Part shown: positions 14,449-21,204 of the stretch, piece after piece
Layout: each line of letters starts with the position of its first letter
How positions within the stretch are numbered: position 1 is the first letter of the stretch
Origin: Chloroflexota bacterium
Lineage (GTDB): Bacteria; Chloroflexota; Limnocylindria; Limnocylindrales; CSP1-4
Direction of reading: 5' to 3'
DNA length: 21,204 nucleotides
Assembly (NCBI GenBank): GCA_016200745.1
Contig: JACQEF010000097.1
Coordinates: 1-21,204 of the forward strand
The notes under the pieces: model-generated
Databases searched by the model: none
The model's input: the letters and a program-made list of their open reading frames with translations, nothing else
What the model was told of the DNA's origin: nothing
Translations under genes and position numbers: made by a program

Positions 14449-15306
14449 ATGCCCGTCGAGCCGCCGATCACCAGCCCGCGCACCCTGGCCGACGCCTATG
14501 CGCAGCTCGCCGAGGGCCCGGTCACCCCCATCGCCGGCGGCACGGACCTGATGGTCAGCCTGACCGGCGAGCTCGGCGAACCGCCCGAGCGGATGCTCGA
14601 CCTGTGGCACCTCGACGAGCTCCGAGGGATCGCGCTCGACGGTGACTCGCTCGTCCTCGGTGCGCTGACGACGTACACCGACCTGCGTCGGTCGTCGCTC
14701 TGCCGCGAGCACGTGCCGGCACTGGTGGAGGCGGCCGCGACGATCGGCGCCGCCCAGATCCAGAACCGCGGCACGATCGGCGGCAACGCGGTCAACGCCT
14801 CGCCGGCCGGCGACACGCTGCCGGTCCTGCTGGCGCTCGACGCGACGCTGGTCTGCGGGTCCGTCCGAGGCGAGCGCGACGTGCCGGCGACCGCGTTCTG
14901 GCCCGGCTACCGCCGGACGGCCCTGGCCCCCGACGAGTTGCTGGTCCGGATCCGGTTCCCGCTGGTGGCGGGTCGCGCGTCGCGGTTCCGCAAGGTCGGG
15001 ACGCGGCGGGCCCAGTCGATCAGCAAGGTCGTGATGGCCCTCGCCTACTGCGCCGGGACCGACGGCGGCCTGTGGACGGACGTCCGCCTGGCGCTCGGCT
15101 CGGTGGCCCCGACCCCGATCCGCGCGAGCGCGACCGAGGCCGTCCTCGAGGGTCGGCCGCCGATCCCTGCGATCGCCGAGCTCGCCGCCGAGACGCTCGC
15201 GGCCGAGCTCCATCCGATCGACGACGTGCGCTCCACCGCGGAATACCGGCGCGTGGTCTCGGCCCGCGTCCTCCATCGCCTGATCCGCGAGGCGGGCGGT
15301 TGGTGA
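14449..15306 (+). CDS. Xanthine dehydrogenase, FAD-binding (medium) subunit
   Basis: A 285-residue flavin subunit (XdhB/CoxM type) that passes electrons from the Fe-S clusters to NAD or another acceptor. The FAD pyrophosphate motifs are AGGTDLMV (residues 29-36) and NRGTIGGNAVNASPAGD (about 106-122), followed by the usual LPVLLALDA; the C-terminal CO_deh_flav_C domain includes FRKVGTRRAQSISKV. No extra Fe-S cluster is seen. Starts 6 bases after the small membrane protein gene, and its stop overlaps the OHCU decarboxylase start (GTGA). The subunit order Mo, Fe-S, small membrane protein, FAD is unusual only because of the inserted small gene. Confidence 0.93.
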   Translation: MPVEPPITSPRTLADAYAQLAEGPVTPIAGGTDLMVSLTGELGEPPERMLDLWHLDELRGIALDGDSLVLGALTTYTDLRRSSLCREHVPALVEAAATIGAAQIQNRGTIGGNAVNASPAGDTLPVLLALDATLVCGSVRGERDVPATAFWPGYRRTALAPDELLVRIRFPLVAGRASRFRKVGTRRAQSISKVVMALAYCAGTDGGLWTDVRLALGSVAPTPIRASATEAVLEGRPPIPAIAELAAETLAAELHPIDDVRSTAEYRRVVSARVLHRLIREAGGW

Positions 15307-15872
15307 CGGCCGCCCACGTGGCGCCACTGCCGCCGATCGAGCGACTCGACCGGATCCCGGCCGGGATCTTCGCCGCGACCATCGCGCCGCTGTTCGAGGG
15401 CGCGCCACGCTTCCTCGAGCGGCTCGCGAACGCCCGGCCGTTCGGCTCGCTCGAGGTCCTGTTCGAACGCGCCAGGCAGATCGCCCACGCCATGCCGCTC
15501 GCCGACCAGCTCGAGCTGATCGACGCTCATCCGCGTCTCGGGGCGCCGCCGGCCGGCGTCTCGGCGCTGTCGTTCGTGGAACAGGGATACGGCCGGGAGC
15601 CGGCCGAGGCCACGGCCCGCGACGGCGCGGCCGACCAGGATCGCGTCGCCGCGGAGCTCGTCCGGCTGAACGCGGCGTACGAGGATCGGTTCGGGTTCCG
15701 CTACTGCGTCTTCGTGGACGGCCGCACGAGGGCCGAGCTCCTGCCCGGCATGGCCGCCGCGCTCGAGGCCGGGCGCACGAACGAGATCAGCCGGGCCCTG
15801 GACGCGGTCATCGACATCGCCCGCGATCGTGCCGCGCGCCTCGGGACCGCAGCCAGGGAGGTGACGCCGTGA
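15303..15872 (+). CDS. OHCU decarboxylase (2-oxo-4-hydroxy-4-carboxy-5-ureidoimidazoline decarboxylase)
   Basis: A 189-residue all-helical enzyme converting OHCU to S-allantoin with loss of CO2, the third step after urate oxidation. Seen are the catalytic His76 in IDAHPRLG, SALSFVEQGYG (the S..EQ motif), and LNAAYEDRFGFRYCVFVDGRTR, the C-terminal signature of the family. The GTG at 15303 overlaps the FAD subunit stop (GTGA); an in-frame region further upstream is a shadow of the FAD gene. It is not fused to hydroxyisourate hydrolase, which lies separately at 21018. The end overlaps urate oxidase (GTGA). Assignment is confident from motifs plus its place beside urate oxidase. Confidence 0.93.
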   Translation: MTAAHVAPLPPIERLDRIPAGIFAATIAPLFEGAPRFLERLANARPFGSLEVLFERARQIAHAMPLADQLELIDAHPRLGAPPAGVSALSFVEQGYGREPAEATARDGAADQDRVAAELVRLNAAYEDRFGFRYCVFVDGRTRAELLPGMAAALEAGRTNEISRALDAVIDIARDRAARLGTAAREVTP

Positions 15873-16717
15873 TCGAGCTCGGAGCCAATCGCTACGGCAA
15901 GGCGGCGATCCACCTCGTCCGCGTCCATCGCGATCGGGCCGGTCACCGGATCAGCGACGTGACCGTTGCGATCGCGCTCGAAGGCGACTTCGAGCGCTCG
16001 TACACCGACGGCGACAACTCGCTCGTGATCGCCACCGACACGATGAAGAACACGGCCTACGCGTTTGCCAAGGATCGTCTCGCCGGTGCGCTCGAAGACT
16101 ACGGCCGGGCGCTCGCCGAGCATTTCGTCGCGTTCCGCCAGGTCGATCGGGCGACCGTCAGCATCCGCGGCCACGACTGGGCCGCCATCGACGTGGCCGG
16201 CGCCCCGGCGCGCGACGCGTTCGTCCGCGGCGGCGAGGGCACGCGCGTCGCGACGGTCTCGGCCACGCCGGGTGGCACGACCGTCCAGGCCGGCGTCGAC
16301 GACCTCGTCCTGCTCAAGACGGCCCGCTCCGGGTTCAGCGGGTTCCCGCGTGATCGCTACACGACCCTGCCCGAGACCGACGACCGGCTGATGGCGACCC
16401 GGCTGTCGGCCATCTGGCGGTACGGCTCGCCCGACCTCGACGCGGACCTGACCTTCGCGGCGATCCGCGCGACGCTGCTCGAGGTCTTCGCCGACCACGA
16501 CAGCCCGTCGGTCCAGGCATCGATCTGGATCATCGGTCGCGAGATCCTTCGCCGCCACGAGGAGGTCGACGAGGTTCGGATGGTGCTGCCGAACCTCCAC
16601 CACTGGCTGGCCGATCTCACGCCATTCGGGCTGGCCAACGACGGCGAGGTCTACGTCTCGACCACCGAGCCCCATGGGCTGATCGAGGCGACCGTCCGAC
16701 GCGGCGAGGACACCTGA
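15869..16717 (+). CDS. Urate oxidase (uricase)
   Basis: A 282-residue cofactor-free uricase oxidising urate to 5-hydroxyisourate. Active-site features are K11 in NRYGKAAIHLVRV, T56-D57 in VIATDTMKNT, the substrate-binding segment FSGFPRDRYTTLPETDDRL (Phe and Arg positions of the family), SVQASIW with the Gln that holds urate, and H244/H245 in LPNLHHW for the catalytic His. The length is typical for the tunnel-fold enzyme. A strong ribosome-binding site AGGGAGG (15854-15860) lies 8 bases before the GTG, although the start also overlaps the OHCU decarboxylase stop; this may allow higher expression. Malate synthase begins 1 base after its stop. Confidence 0.95.
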   Translation: MIELGANRYGKAAIHLVRVHRDRAGHRISDVTVAIALEGDFERSYTDGDNSLVIATDTMKNTAYAFAKDRLAGALEDYGRALAEHFVAFRQVDRATVSIRGHDWAAIDVAGAPARDAFVRGGEGTRVATVSATPGGTTVQAGVDDLVLLKTARSGFSGFPRDRYTTLPETDDRLMATRLSAIWRYGSPDLDADLTFAAIRATLLEVFADHDSPSVQASIWIIGREILRRHEEVDEVRMVLPNLHHWLADLTPFGLANDGEVYVSTTEPHGLIEATVRRGEDT

Positions 16718-16718
16718 C

Positions 16719-18293
16719 TTGCCGGTTCCCGGCGTCGACGTCCGGCGCGGGCCCGTCCCGGGATCCGAGCGGGTCCTGACCGATCCGGCGCTCGCCTTCG
16801 TGGCCGACCTCCAGCGCCGCTTCGGACCGCTCAGGCTCGAGCTGCTCCGCCATCGTGAGGAGCGCCAGGCCGAGCTGGACGCCGGCGTCCGTCCCGACTT
16901 CCTCGCCTCGACCCGAGACGTCCGGGAAGGGGACTGGGTCGTGGCCCCGGCGCCCGCCGACCTCGACGACCGCCGCGTCGAGATCACCGGACCGGCCGAG
17001 CCGAAGATGATGATCAACGCCCTCAACTCGGGCGCCCGCGTGTTCATGGCCGACCTCGAGGATGCCCTGTCGCCGACCTGGTCGAACGTGGTCGGCCGCC
17101 AGGCGGCGTTCATCGACGCCGTCCGCCGCGAGCGCACGTTCGAATCGCCCGAGGGCAAGACGTACCGGTTGAACGAGCGGACGGCGACCATCCTGGTCCG
17201 GCCGCGCGGCTGGCACCTCGTCGAATCCGGCATGCTCGTCGACGGCGCGCCGGTATCGGCCAGCCTGTTCGACTTCGGGCTGTACCTGTTCCACAACGGC
17301 GCCGAACTGCTGGCGCGCGGCAGCGGGCCGTACGTCTACCTGCCAAAGCTCGAGAGCCACGCCGAGGCAAGGCTCTGGAACGAGGTGTTCGTCCACGCGC
17401 AGGGCGCGGCCGGGATCCCGCGGGGATCGGTCCGGGCGACCGTCCTGATCGAGACGATCCTGGCGGCGTTCGAGATGGACGAGATCCTGTACGAGCTCCG
17501 CGAGCATGCGGCCGGGCTCAACGCCGGGCGCTGGGACTACCTGTTCAGCGGGATCAAGAAGCTTCGCGGCTGGCCCGACCTGACCGTGCCCGACCGCGCG
17601 CAGCTGACCATGTCCGTGCCGTTCATGCGCGCGTACACCGAGCTGCTCGTCCGGACCTGCCACCGCCGCGGCGCCCACGCGATCGGCGGGATGGCCGCGT
17701 TCATCCCGAACCGGCGCGACCCGGTCGTGACCGAGGTGGCGCTGGCCAGGGTGCGCGAAGACAAGGAGCGCGAATCGGCCGACGGCTTCGACGGGACCTG
17801 GGTCGCTCACCCGGACCTCGTGCCCATCGCGACCGCGGTGTTCGACCGGGTGCTCGGCGCCAGACCGCACCAGAAGGACCGGTTGCGCGAGGAGGTCCGG
17901 GTCGATGCCGGGCAGCTCCTCGACCTTCGTGTCCCCGGCGGGGTGGTCACCGAGGCCGGGGTCCGGGCGGACGTCCGGGTGGCCCTCGCGTATCTCGACA
18001 GCTGGCTGCGCGGGAACGGGGCGGCCGCCATCGACAACCTCATGGAGGACGCGGCGACCGCCGAGATCGCCCGGTCCCAGCTGTGGTTCTGGCGGTCGCG
18101 CGGCGTCCGGCTCGACGACGGGCGGGCGATGGACGCGGCGCTGTACCGGAGGATCCGGGACGAGGAGCTCGCGCGACTCGGTACGCCGGCGACCGGGCGG
18201 CTCGCCGACGCGGCAGGCCTCCTCGACCGGTTCGTCCTCGACGACGAGTTCGCGGCGTTCCTCACCCTGCGTGCGTACGCCGTCCTCGAATGA
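16719..18293 (+). CDS. aceB: Malate synthase (A-type)
   Basis: A 524-residue enzyme condensing glyoxylate with acetyl-CoA to malate. Landmarks are FMADLEDALSPTW (109-121), catalytic arginine R161 in VRPRGWHL, SLFDFGLYLFHN, YLPKLESHAEARLWNEVF, Mg ligands E245 in VLIETILA and D273 in GRWDY, and catalytic-base D444 in NLMEDAATAEIARSQLW. Size is that of the short A isoform. The TTG at 16719 follows the urate oxidase stop by one base, with GCGAGGA about 10 bases upstream. No isocitrate lyase is nearby; the location inside the urate operon implies that it captures glyoxylate released from ureidoglycolate rather than running a glyoxylate shunt. The stop overlaps the following acetyltransferase start (ATGA). 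Confidence 0.93.
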   Translation: MPVPGVDVRRGPVPGSERVLTDPALAFVADLQRRFGPLRLELLRHREERQAELDAGVRPDFLASTRDVREGDWVVAPAPADLDDRRVEITGPAEPKMMINALNSGARVFMADLEDALSPTWSNVVGRQAAFIDAVRRERTFESPEGKTYRLNERTATILVRPRGWHLVESGMLVDGAPVSASLFDFGLYLFHNGAELLARGSGPYVYLPKLESHAEARLWNEVFVHAQGAAGIPRGSVRATVLIETILAAFEMDEILYELREHAAGLNAGRWDYLFSGIKKLRGWPDLTVPDRAQLTMSVPFMRAYTELLVRTCHRRGAHAIGGMAAFIPNRRDPVVTEVALARVREDKERESADGFDGTWVAHPDLVPIATAVFDRVLGARPHQKDRLREEVRVDAGQLLDLRVPGGVVTEAGVRADVRVALAYLDSWLRGNGAAAIDNLMEDAATAEIARSQLWFWRSRGVRLDDGRAMDAALYRRIRDEELARLGTPATGRLADAAGLLDRFVLDDEFAAFLTLRAYAVLE

Positions 18294-19076
18294 GGCCTGA
18301 TCCCGCCGACGTCATGGACGCCCTGTCCGCCTACCAGGCGGAACTCAACCGGCGGATCCCTGGGTTCGACGGCCTCGTCGCGCCGGATGTCGTGCTCGCC
18401 TCGATCGGCTTGCCGGTCGCGCGGGCCAACTCCGCCAACGCGGCACGGTTCACGGCGGCCTCGGTGGACACGCGGATCGGCGACGTGATCGCCTGGTTCG
18501 AGGCGCGCGGCCTGCCGTTCGCCTGGCACGCCGGGCCGGCCGATCGGCCCGGACGACCTGCGGCGGCGGCTGGTCGGCCGTGGCTTCGTCCTGGAGCCGG
18601 ACGAGATGCCGGGCATGGTGGCGAGTCTCGACGCGTTGCCGGAGCTCGAGTTGCCGGCCGGCGCCACCCTCGAGCGGGTCGGCGACCTGGGCGCCTTCCG
18701 CGAGTGGCTCGACGTCGTCGTGGCCGGCTTCGGCATGCCAGGGATGATGGGCGAGGCGTTCATGCGCTTCGGCGGGCTCGGCTTCGGGCCCGGGATGCCC
18801 GAGCTGCTGCTTGCCCGGCTCGACGGCCGGCCCGTGGCCGTCGCCCTCGCGGCGGTCGCCGGCGGCGGGCTGATCATCTCGAACGTCACCACCCTGCCCG
18901 ACGCTCGGGGGCGAGGCCTCGGCCGGGCCGTCACCCTGGCCGCCATGCAGCACGGCGCCACCGCGGGAGTGCCGATCGCCGTGCTCCAGGCCACCGAGAT
19001 GGGTCGCGGGATCTACGAGCGGCTCGGGTTCGATGACTTCGGCCGGTACCGGACGCTGACGTGGGAAGGCCGCTGA
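18290..19076 (+). pseudogene. GNAT-family N-acetyltransferase, broken by a frameshift
   Basis: The ATG at 18290 overlaps the malate synthase stop. The first about 88 residues read in one frame (up to GLPFAWHAGPADRP), then the protein continues in the next frame (DDLRRRLVGRGFVLEPDE and onward) to 19076. Deleting one C of the CCC at 18548-18550 restores a continuous 261-residue protein. The second part is a typical acetyltransferase: LLARLDGRPVAVALAAV, SNVTTLPDARGRGLGRAVT (acetyl-CoA loop RGRGLG) and ERLGFDDFGRYRTLTW. The extra base in a C-run could be a sequencing or assembly error or a true mutation. It is the last gene of the operon; the acyl acceptor is unknown. Alternatively, the second half may be expressed alone from the ATG at 18606. 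Confidence 0.8.
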
Positions 19077-19092
19077 GCCGCTGCTGTCGTTC

Positions 19093-19138
19093 GCGGCGGC
19101 GGCCCTGCGGCCCGTTGCCTGCCGGGCCGGCCCGCCGC
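19093..19138. terminator. GC-rich hairpin between convergent genes, possible bidirectional terminator
   Basis: GCGGCGG (19093-19099) pairs with CCGCCGC (19132-19138), and GGCCC (19101-19105) with GGGCC (19124-19128), giving a long interrupted stem between the acetyltransferase and the convergent hydrolase gene. No T-tract is present on either strand, so termination would not be of the classical U-tract type. Confidence 0.4.
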
Positions 19139-19164
19139 TCAGGCGACGCCGCTCAGGCGACGCC
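19137..19164. repeat. 14-bp tandem duplication GCTCAGGCGACGCC
   Basis: Two identical, directly adjacent copies lie at 19137-19150 and 19151-19164, just outside the stop codon of the minus-strand hydrolase. It looks like a recent slippage duplication in the intergenic space; no function is evident. Confidence 0.8.
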
Positions 19165-19166
19165 GC

Positions 19167-20570
19167 CTAGATGTCGGGCGACCCGCGCTCGACGAACTGA
19201 CCGATGCCACGCGTCCCGACGAAGCGCCCACCACGGACTACCGGCCTCCCCCGGACGAACACGTCGCGCACGGCGCCGCTGACGCCCATGCCCTCGTAGG
19301 GCGTGTAGTCGCTGGACTGGTGGAGATCGCCGGCCATGATCGTCCGTTTCGCCGACGGGTCGAACAGGACCACGTCGGCGTCCCGGCCGACCTCGAGCGC
19401 GCCCTTGCGCGCGAACCCGAAGCGGCGCGCCGGGGTCGTGGCGAGGAGGTCGACCATCCGCTCGACGCCGATCCGGCCGCGGGCGACGCCCTCGGAGTAG
19501 ACCAGGGTCAGCAGGGTGCCGATCCCGGGGGCGCCGTTGCTGATCTGGTTGAACGGGACGCCGTTCGCGGCCTCGGCCTTCTCGACCGCGACCCGGTCGG
19601 GGACGTGGTCGCTGACGACCATGTCGATCGAGCCGTCGGCGAGGCCCTGCCACAGGGCGTCCCGGTCGGCCGGTGTCCGGAGCGGCGGCGCGATCATGAA
19701 CCGGGCGCAGCCGACGGGATCGGGATCGGCGTACCGCTCCTCGGTCAAGACCAGGTAGTGCGGGCAGGTCTCGACCGACACGCGGACGCCGCCGGCACGG
19801 CCTTCCCGCACCTCCCGCAGCGCGTGGGCGGACGACAGGTGGACGACGTGGACCGGCGCGCCCGACTGGCGGCCAAACGCCATGGCTCGAGCCGTCGCCA
19901 CCGCCTCGACGTAGCTTGGTCGCGTGGTAGCGTGGTAGCGCGGTGACACGTCACCACGCCGTAGCGCCGTCTCGATCGCCGTGTCGAGGAGCACCGGGTC
20001 CTCGCAGTGGACCTCGAGCATCGCGCCGCGTTCGCCCATCACCCGCATCGCGTCGTACAGGCGCCGGTCGTCAAGCCGGAAGTCGAAGATCATGAACGCC
20101 TTGCAGGTCGGCACCCCGGCATCGACGACGGCCGGCAGCTCCTCCATCGGATCATCCATCCGTCCGCTGACGACCAGGCTCACGGCGTAGTCGATCGCGC
20201 TGTCGCCCGCGGTCACGGCGCGCCATTCGCCGAGGCCGGCCAGCAGCGACCGCTCGGCGGCAGGCGATGACCCGGTCCCGGGGTTGTTGAAGGCGAGGAA
20301 GCTCGTCGTCCCGCCGAGGGCGGCCGCGACCGAATCCTGGAAGAACCGGTCGGGCTGGTCGTCGACCGCGACGCGGGTATGCGTATGGGCGTCGATCACC
20401 CCGGGGAGCACGAGCAGACCGGTCGCGTCGACGACCTCGTCCGCCGTCGCCGCAAGTCTCGCCAGATCCCGCTCGACGGCTTCGATCCGGCCGGCCCGGA
20501 CGGCCACGTCGGCCCGCAGCGAGCCGGTCGCGGTCACGACCGTCCCGCCACGGACGACCAGGTCGGTCAT
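19167..20570 (-). CDS. Cyclic amidohydrolase, dihydropyrimidinase/hydantoinase/allantoinase family
   Basis: A 467-residue binuclear metal hydrolase that opens cyclic ureides. Ligands line up with the family: H62 and H64 in GVIDAHTHTRV, the carboxylated lysine K157 in PTCKAFMIF, H188 in LEVHCED, H244 in HVVHLSSAHA, and D321 in VVSDHVP. ETCPHYLVLTEE is also typical. Hydantoinases usually have a tyrosine shortly after the lysine (KMFMAYK type); here the segment is KAFMIFDF, so the substrate pocket differs. Given urate oxidase, OHCU decarboxylase and hydroxyisourate hydrolase on either side, allantoin is the likeliest substrate, making it a functional allantoinase; dihydropyrimidine or another hydantoin is the alternative. 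The DUF3830 gene lies 7 bases upstream on the same strand, so they form an operon. Confidence 0.85.
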   Translation of the reverse strand: MTDLVVRGGTVVTATGSLRADVAVRAGRIEAVERDLARLAATADEVVDATGLLVLPGVIDAHTHTRVAVDDQPDRFFQDSVAAALGGTTSFLAFNNPGTGSSPAAERSLLAGLGEWRAVTAGDSAIDYAVSLVVSGRMDDPMEELPAVVDAGVPTCKAFMIFDFRLDDRRLYDAMRVMGERGAMLEVHCEDPVLLDTAIETALRRGDVSPRYHATTRPSYVEAVATARAMAFGRQSGAPVHVVHLSSAHALREVREGRAGGVRVSVETCPHYLVLTEERYADPDPVGCARFMIAPPLRTPADRDALWQGLADGSIDMVVSDHVPDRVAVEKAEAANGVPFNQISNGAPGIGTLLTLVYSEGVARGRIGVERMVDLLATTPARRFGFARKGALEVGRDADVVLFDPSAKRTIMAGDLHQSSDYTPYEGMGVSGAVRDVFVRGRPVVRGGRFVGTRGIGQFVERGSPDI

Positions 20571-20577
20571 CGCCGGC

Positions 20578-21003
20578 TCAGTCCGCCTCGACGATCCGGA
20601 TCGCCTGCGCGCCTTCCCAGAGGCAGCGGCGACCGATCTCGCGCAGGAGGTCCTGCCAGCCGTCGTCCGGCAGCACGGTCGCGAAATGGTTCGCCGCCAG
20701 CTGGCCGACCTTCGACGCCGTCGTGCACGCCCCGTACGGGAAGAAGATCTCGCACTCGCTGATCCCGCCCGGGTAGATCGCCAGCTGTCCGGGTGACGGG
20801 TGCGACGTGTGGTTCTCGTACTCGAGCCCGGGCCGGAAGTCGCCGAACGGGATCCAGGTCGATTCGCCGCTCCAGCGGCAATGGATGAGCTTCGACTCGA
20901 TCGGCAGCATCCGCCGGATGGCGTCCACCGTCCGGGGCGCCGCCTCCGACTCCCAGCGGGCGCTACAGTGGAGGTCGCCGACCGTGATCATCAGGTTTCC
21001 CAT
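20578..21003 (-). CDS. DUF3830 family protein (cyclophilin-like fold)
   Basis: A 141-residue protein matching DUF3830, whose members are recalled to adopt a cyclophilin-like beta-barrel. Seen are MITVGDLHCSARW, SEAAPRTVDAIRRMLP, the aromatic YENHTSHPSPGQLAIYPG and ECEIFFPYGACTTASKVG. The ATG at 21003 is chosen: homology begins a few residues later at MITVGD, and a TATCCT box lies 6 bases upstream on the same strand, suggesting a leaderless transcript; an upstream in-frame start at 21045 would run past this box, and an ATG at 20991 is the other candidate. It precedes the hydantoinase-like gene in the same operon and is divergent from hydroxyisourate hydrolase. The biochemical role is not established; the setting suggests ureide binding or isomerisation, which is inference. 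Confidence 0.8.
   Translation of the reverse strand: MGNLMITVGDLHCSARWESEAAPRTVDAIRRMLPIESKLIHCRWSGESTWIPFGDFRPGLEYENHTSHPSPGQLAIYPGGISECEIFFPYGACTTASKVGQLAANHFATVLPDDGWQDLLREIGRRCLWEGAQAIRIVEAD
20964..20969 (+). promoter_or_regulatory. Possible -10 box (TACAGT) for hydroxyisourate hydrolase
   Basis: TACAGT lies inside the 5' part of the divergent DUF3830 gene, about 50 bases before the hydrolase GTG at 21018, and a ribosome-binding site follows at 21008-21012. No -35 match is seen. Tentative. Confidence 0.25.
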
Positions 21004-21017
21004 CCACGGAGGATAGC
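21004..21017. promoter_or_regulatory. Overlapping divergent control elements: TATCCT box (minus) and GGAGG ribosome-binding site (plus)
   Basis: The same bases serve both directions: on the plus strand GGAGG (21008-21012) stands 5 bases before the GTG at 21018; on the minus strand the complement gives TATCCT, ending 6 bases before the DUF3830 ATG. If both assignments hold, the two genes have only 14 bases between start codons, and the -10 box of one is the ribosome-binding site of the other. Confidence 0.4.
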
Positions 21018-21204
21018 GTGGCCAGCGGCCCCACCGAAACGGCACCCACGATCTCGACCCATGTGCTCGACACCGGGCTCGGGCGGCCGGCCGTTGGCGT
21101 CCACGTGACCCTCTACCGGTTGAGCGACGACGGACGGCCGCTTCGGCTGACCCAGGCGCTGACCGATGGCGACGGCCGCGTCCGCGACCTGCTCGAGCGC
21201 CCCC
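21018..21204 (+). CDS. 5-hydroxyisourate hydrolase (transthyretin-like), 3' end outside the window
   Basis: The first 62 residues are visible. The family opening ISTHVLDTGLGRPAVGV contains the His that belongs to the active site, followed by VTLYRLSDDGRP and LTDGDGRVRDLLE, the conserved TxxDGR segment. The enzyme hydrolyses 5-hydroxyisourate to OHCU, between urate oxidase and OHCU decarboxylase. The usual length is about 110-120 residues including a C-terminal YRGS motif, so about half is missing because the window ends. GGAGG lies 5 bases before the GTG start. It is divergent from DUF3830, so this step of the pathway is on a separate transcript from the other two urate-to-allantoin enzymes. 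Confidence 0.9.
   Translation, partial: MASGPTETAPTISTHVLDTGLGRPAVGVHVTLYRLSDDGRPLRLTQALTDGDGRVRDLLERP

Noticed and set aside
11346..15306. Aerobic carbon monoxide dehydrogenase (CoxLSM) as identity for the Mo/Fe-S/FAD genes
   Set aside because: The CO dehydrogenase active-site signature with Cys is absent and the operon continues with urate-pathway enzymes, so xanthine dehydrogenase is favoured.
18540..18560. Programmed ribosomal frameshifting in the acetyltransferase gene
   Set aside because: No slippery heptamer plus downstream stimulatory structure stands out, and this family is not known for recoding; an indel in a C-run is simpler.
1..21204. CRISPR arrays, tRNA or rRNA genes, insertion sequences, phage genes
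   Set aside because: No regularly spaced repeats, transposase or integrase motifs, or RNA gene signatures were seen on either strand.

Overview
The window is very GC-rich DNA with densely packed bacterial genes, many of which overlap by 4 bases (ATGA or GTGA). GC-rich third positions, frequent GTG/TTG starts, a lipoprotein with a Ser/Ala/Pro/Thr linker, and possible leaderless starts with a TAnnnT box 6-9 bases upstream suggest a high-GC terrestrial or freshwater bacterium. Chloroflexota of the Limnocylindria type or an actinomycete would fit. This placement is an inference; no rRNA or other marker gene is present.

Layout: (1) 1-1137, the 3' part of a TPR-repeat protein. (2) 1260-6348, an operon of a SorC-type regulator, an FGGY sugar kinase, and a NitT/TauT-type ABC transporter (ATPase, permease, lipoprotein receptor). 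(3) 6603-6791, a 62-residue protein with a CTCGWHG motif, followed by a perfect 24-bp GC palindrome. (4) 6939-9867, guanine deaminase overlapping a D-aminoacylase-like amidohydrolase. (5) 9875-11223, minus strand: a degenerate GGDEF protein and a decayed short-chain dehydrogenase. (6) 11346-19076, a tightly coupled operon: xanthine dehydrogenase Mo subunit, Fe-S subunit, an unrecognised 81-residue membrane protein, FAD subunit, OHCU decarboxylase, urate oxidase, malate synthase, and a frameshifted GNAT acetyltransferase. (7) 19167-21003, minus strand: a dihydropyrimidinase/allantoinase-type hydrolase and a DUF3830 protein. (8) From 21018, the start of hydroxyisourate hydrolase, divergent from DUF3830 and cut by the window edge.

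Together the genes encode nearly complete purine catabolism: guanine to xanthine (guanine deaminase), xanthine to urate (three-subunit Mo hydroxylase), urate to 5-hydroxyisourate (urate oxidase), then OHCU (hydroxyisourate hydrolase) and S-allantoin (OHCU decarboxylase). The cyclic amidohydrolase may then open the allantoin ring. Malate synthase sits directly after urate oxidase and would capture the glyoxylate released at the end of ureide breakdown. Allantoate- and ureidoglycolate-degrading enzymes are not in the window. The ABC transporter may import the purine or ureide, but its association with a sugar-type regulator and kinase leaves the substrate open.

The least explained items are the 81-residue membrane protein inside the xanthine dehydrogenase operon, the DUF3830 partner of the hydantoinase-like enzyme, the amidohydrolase coupled to guanine deaminase, the kinase/transporter combination, and a possible 6-codon leaderless ORF at the head of the xanthine dehydrogenase transcript.
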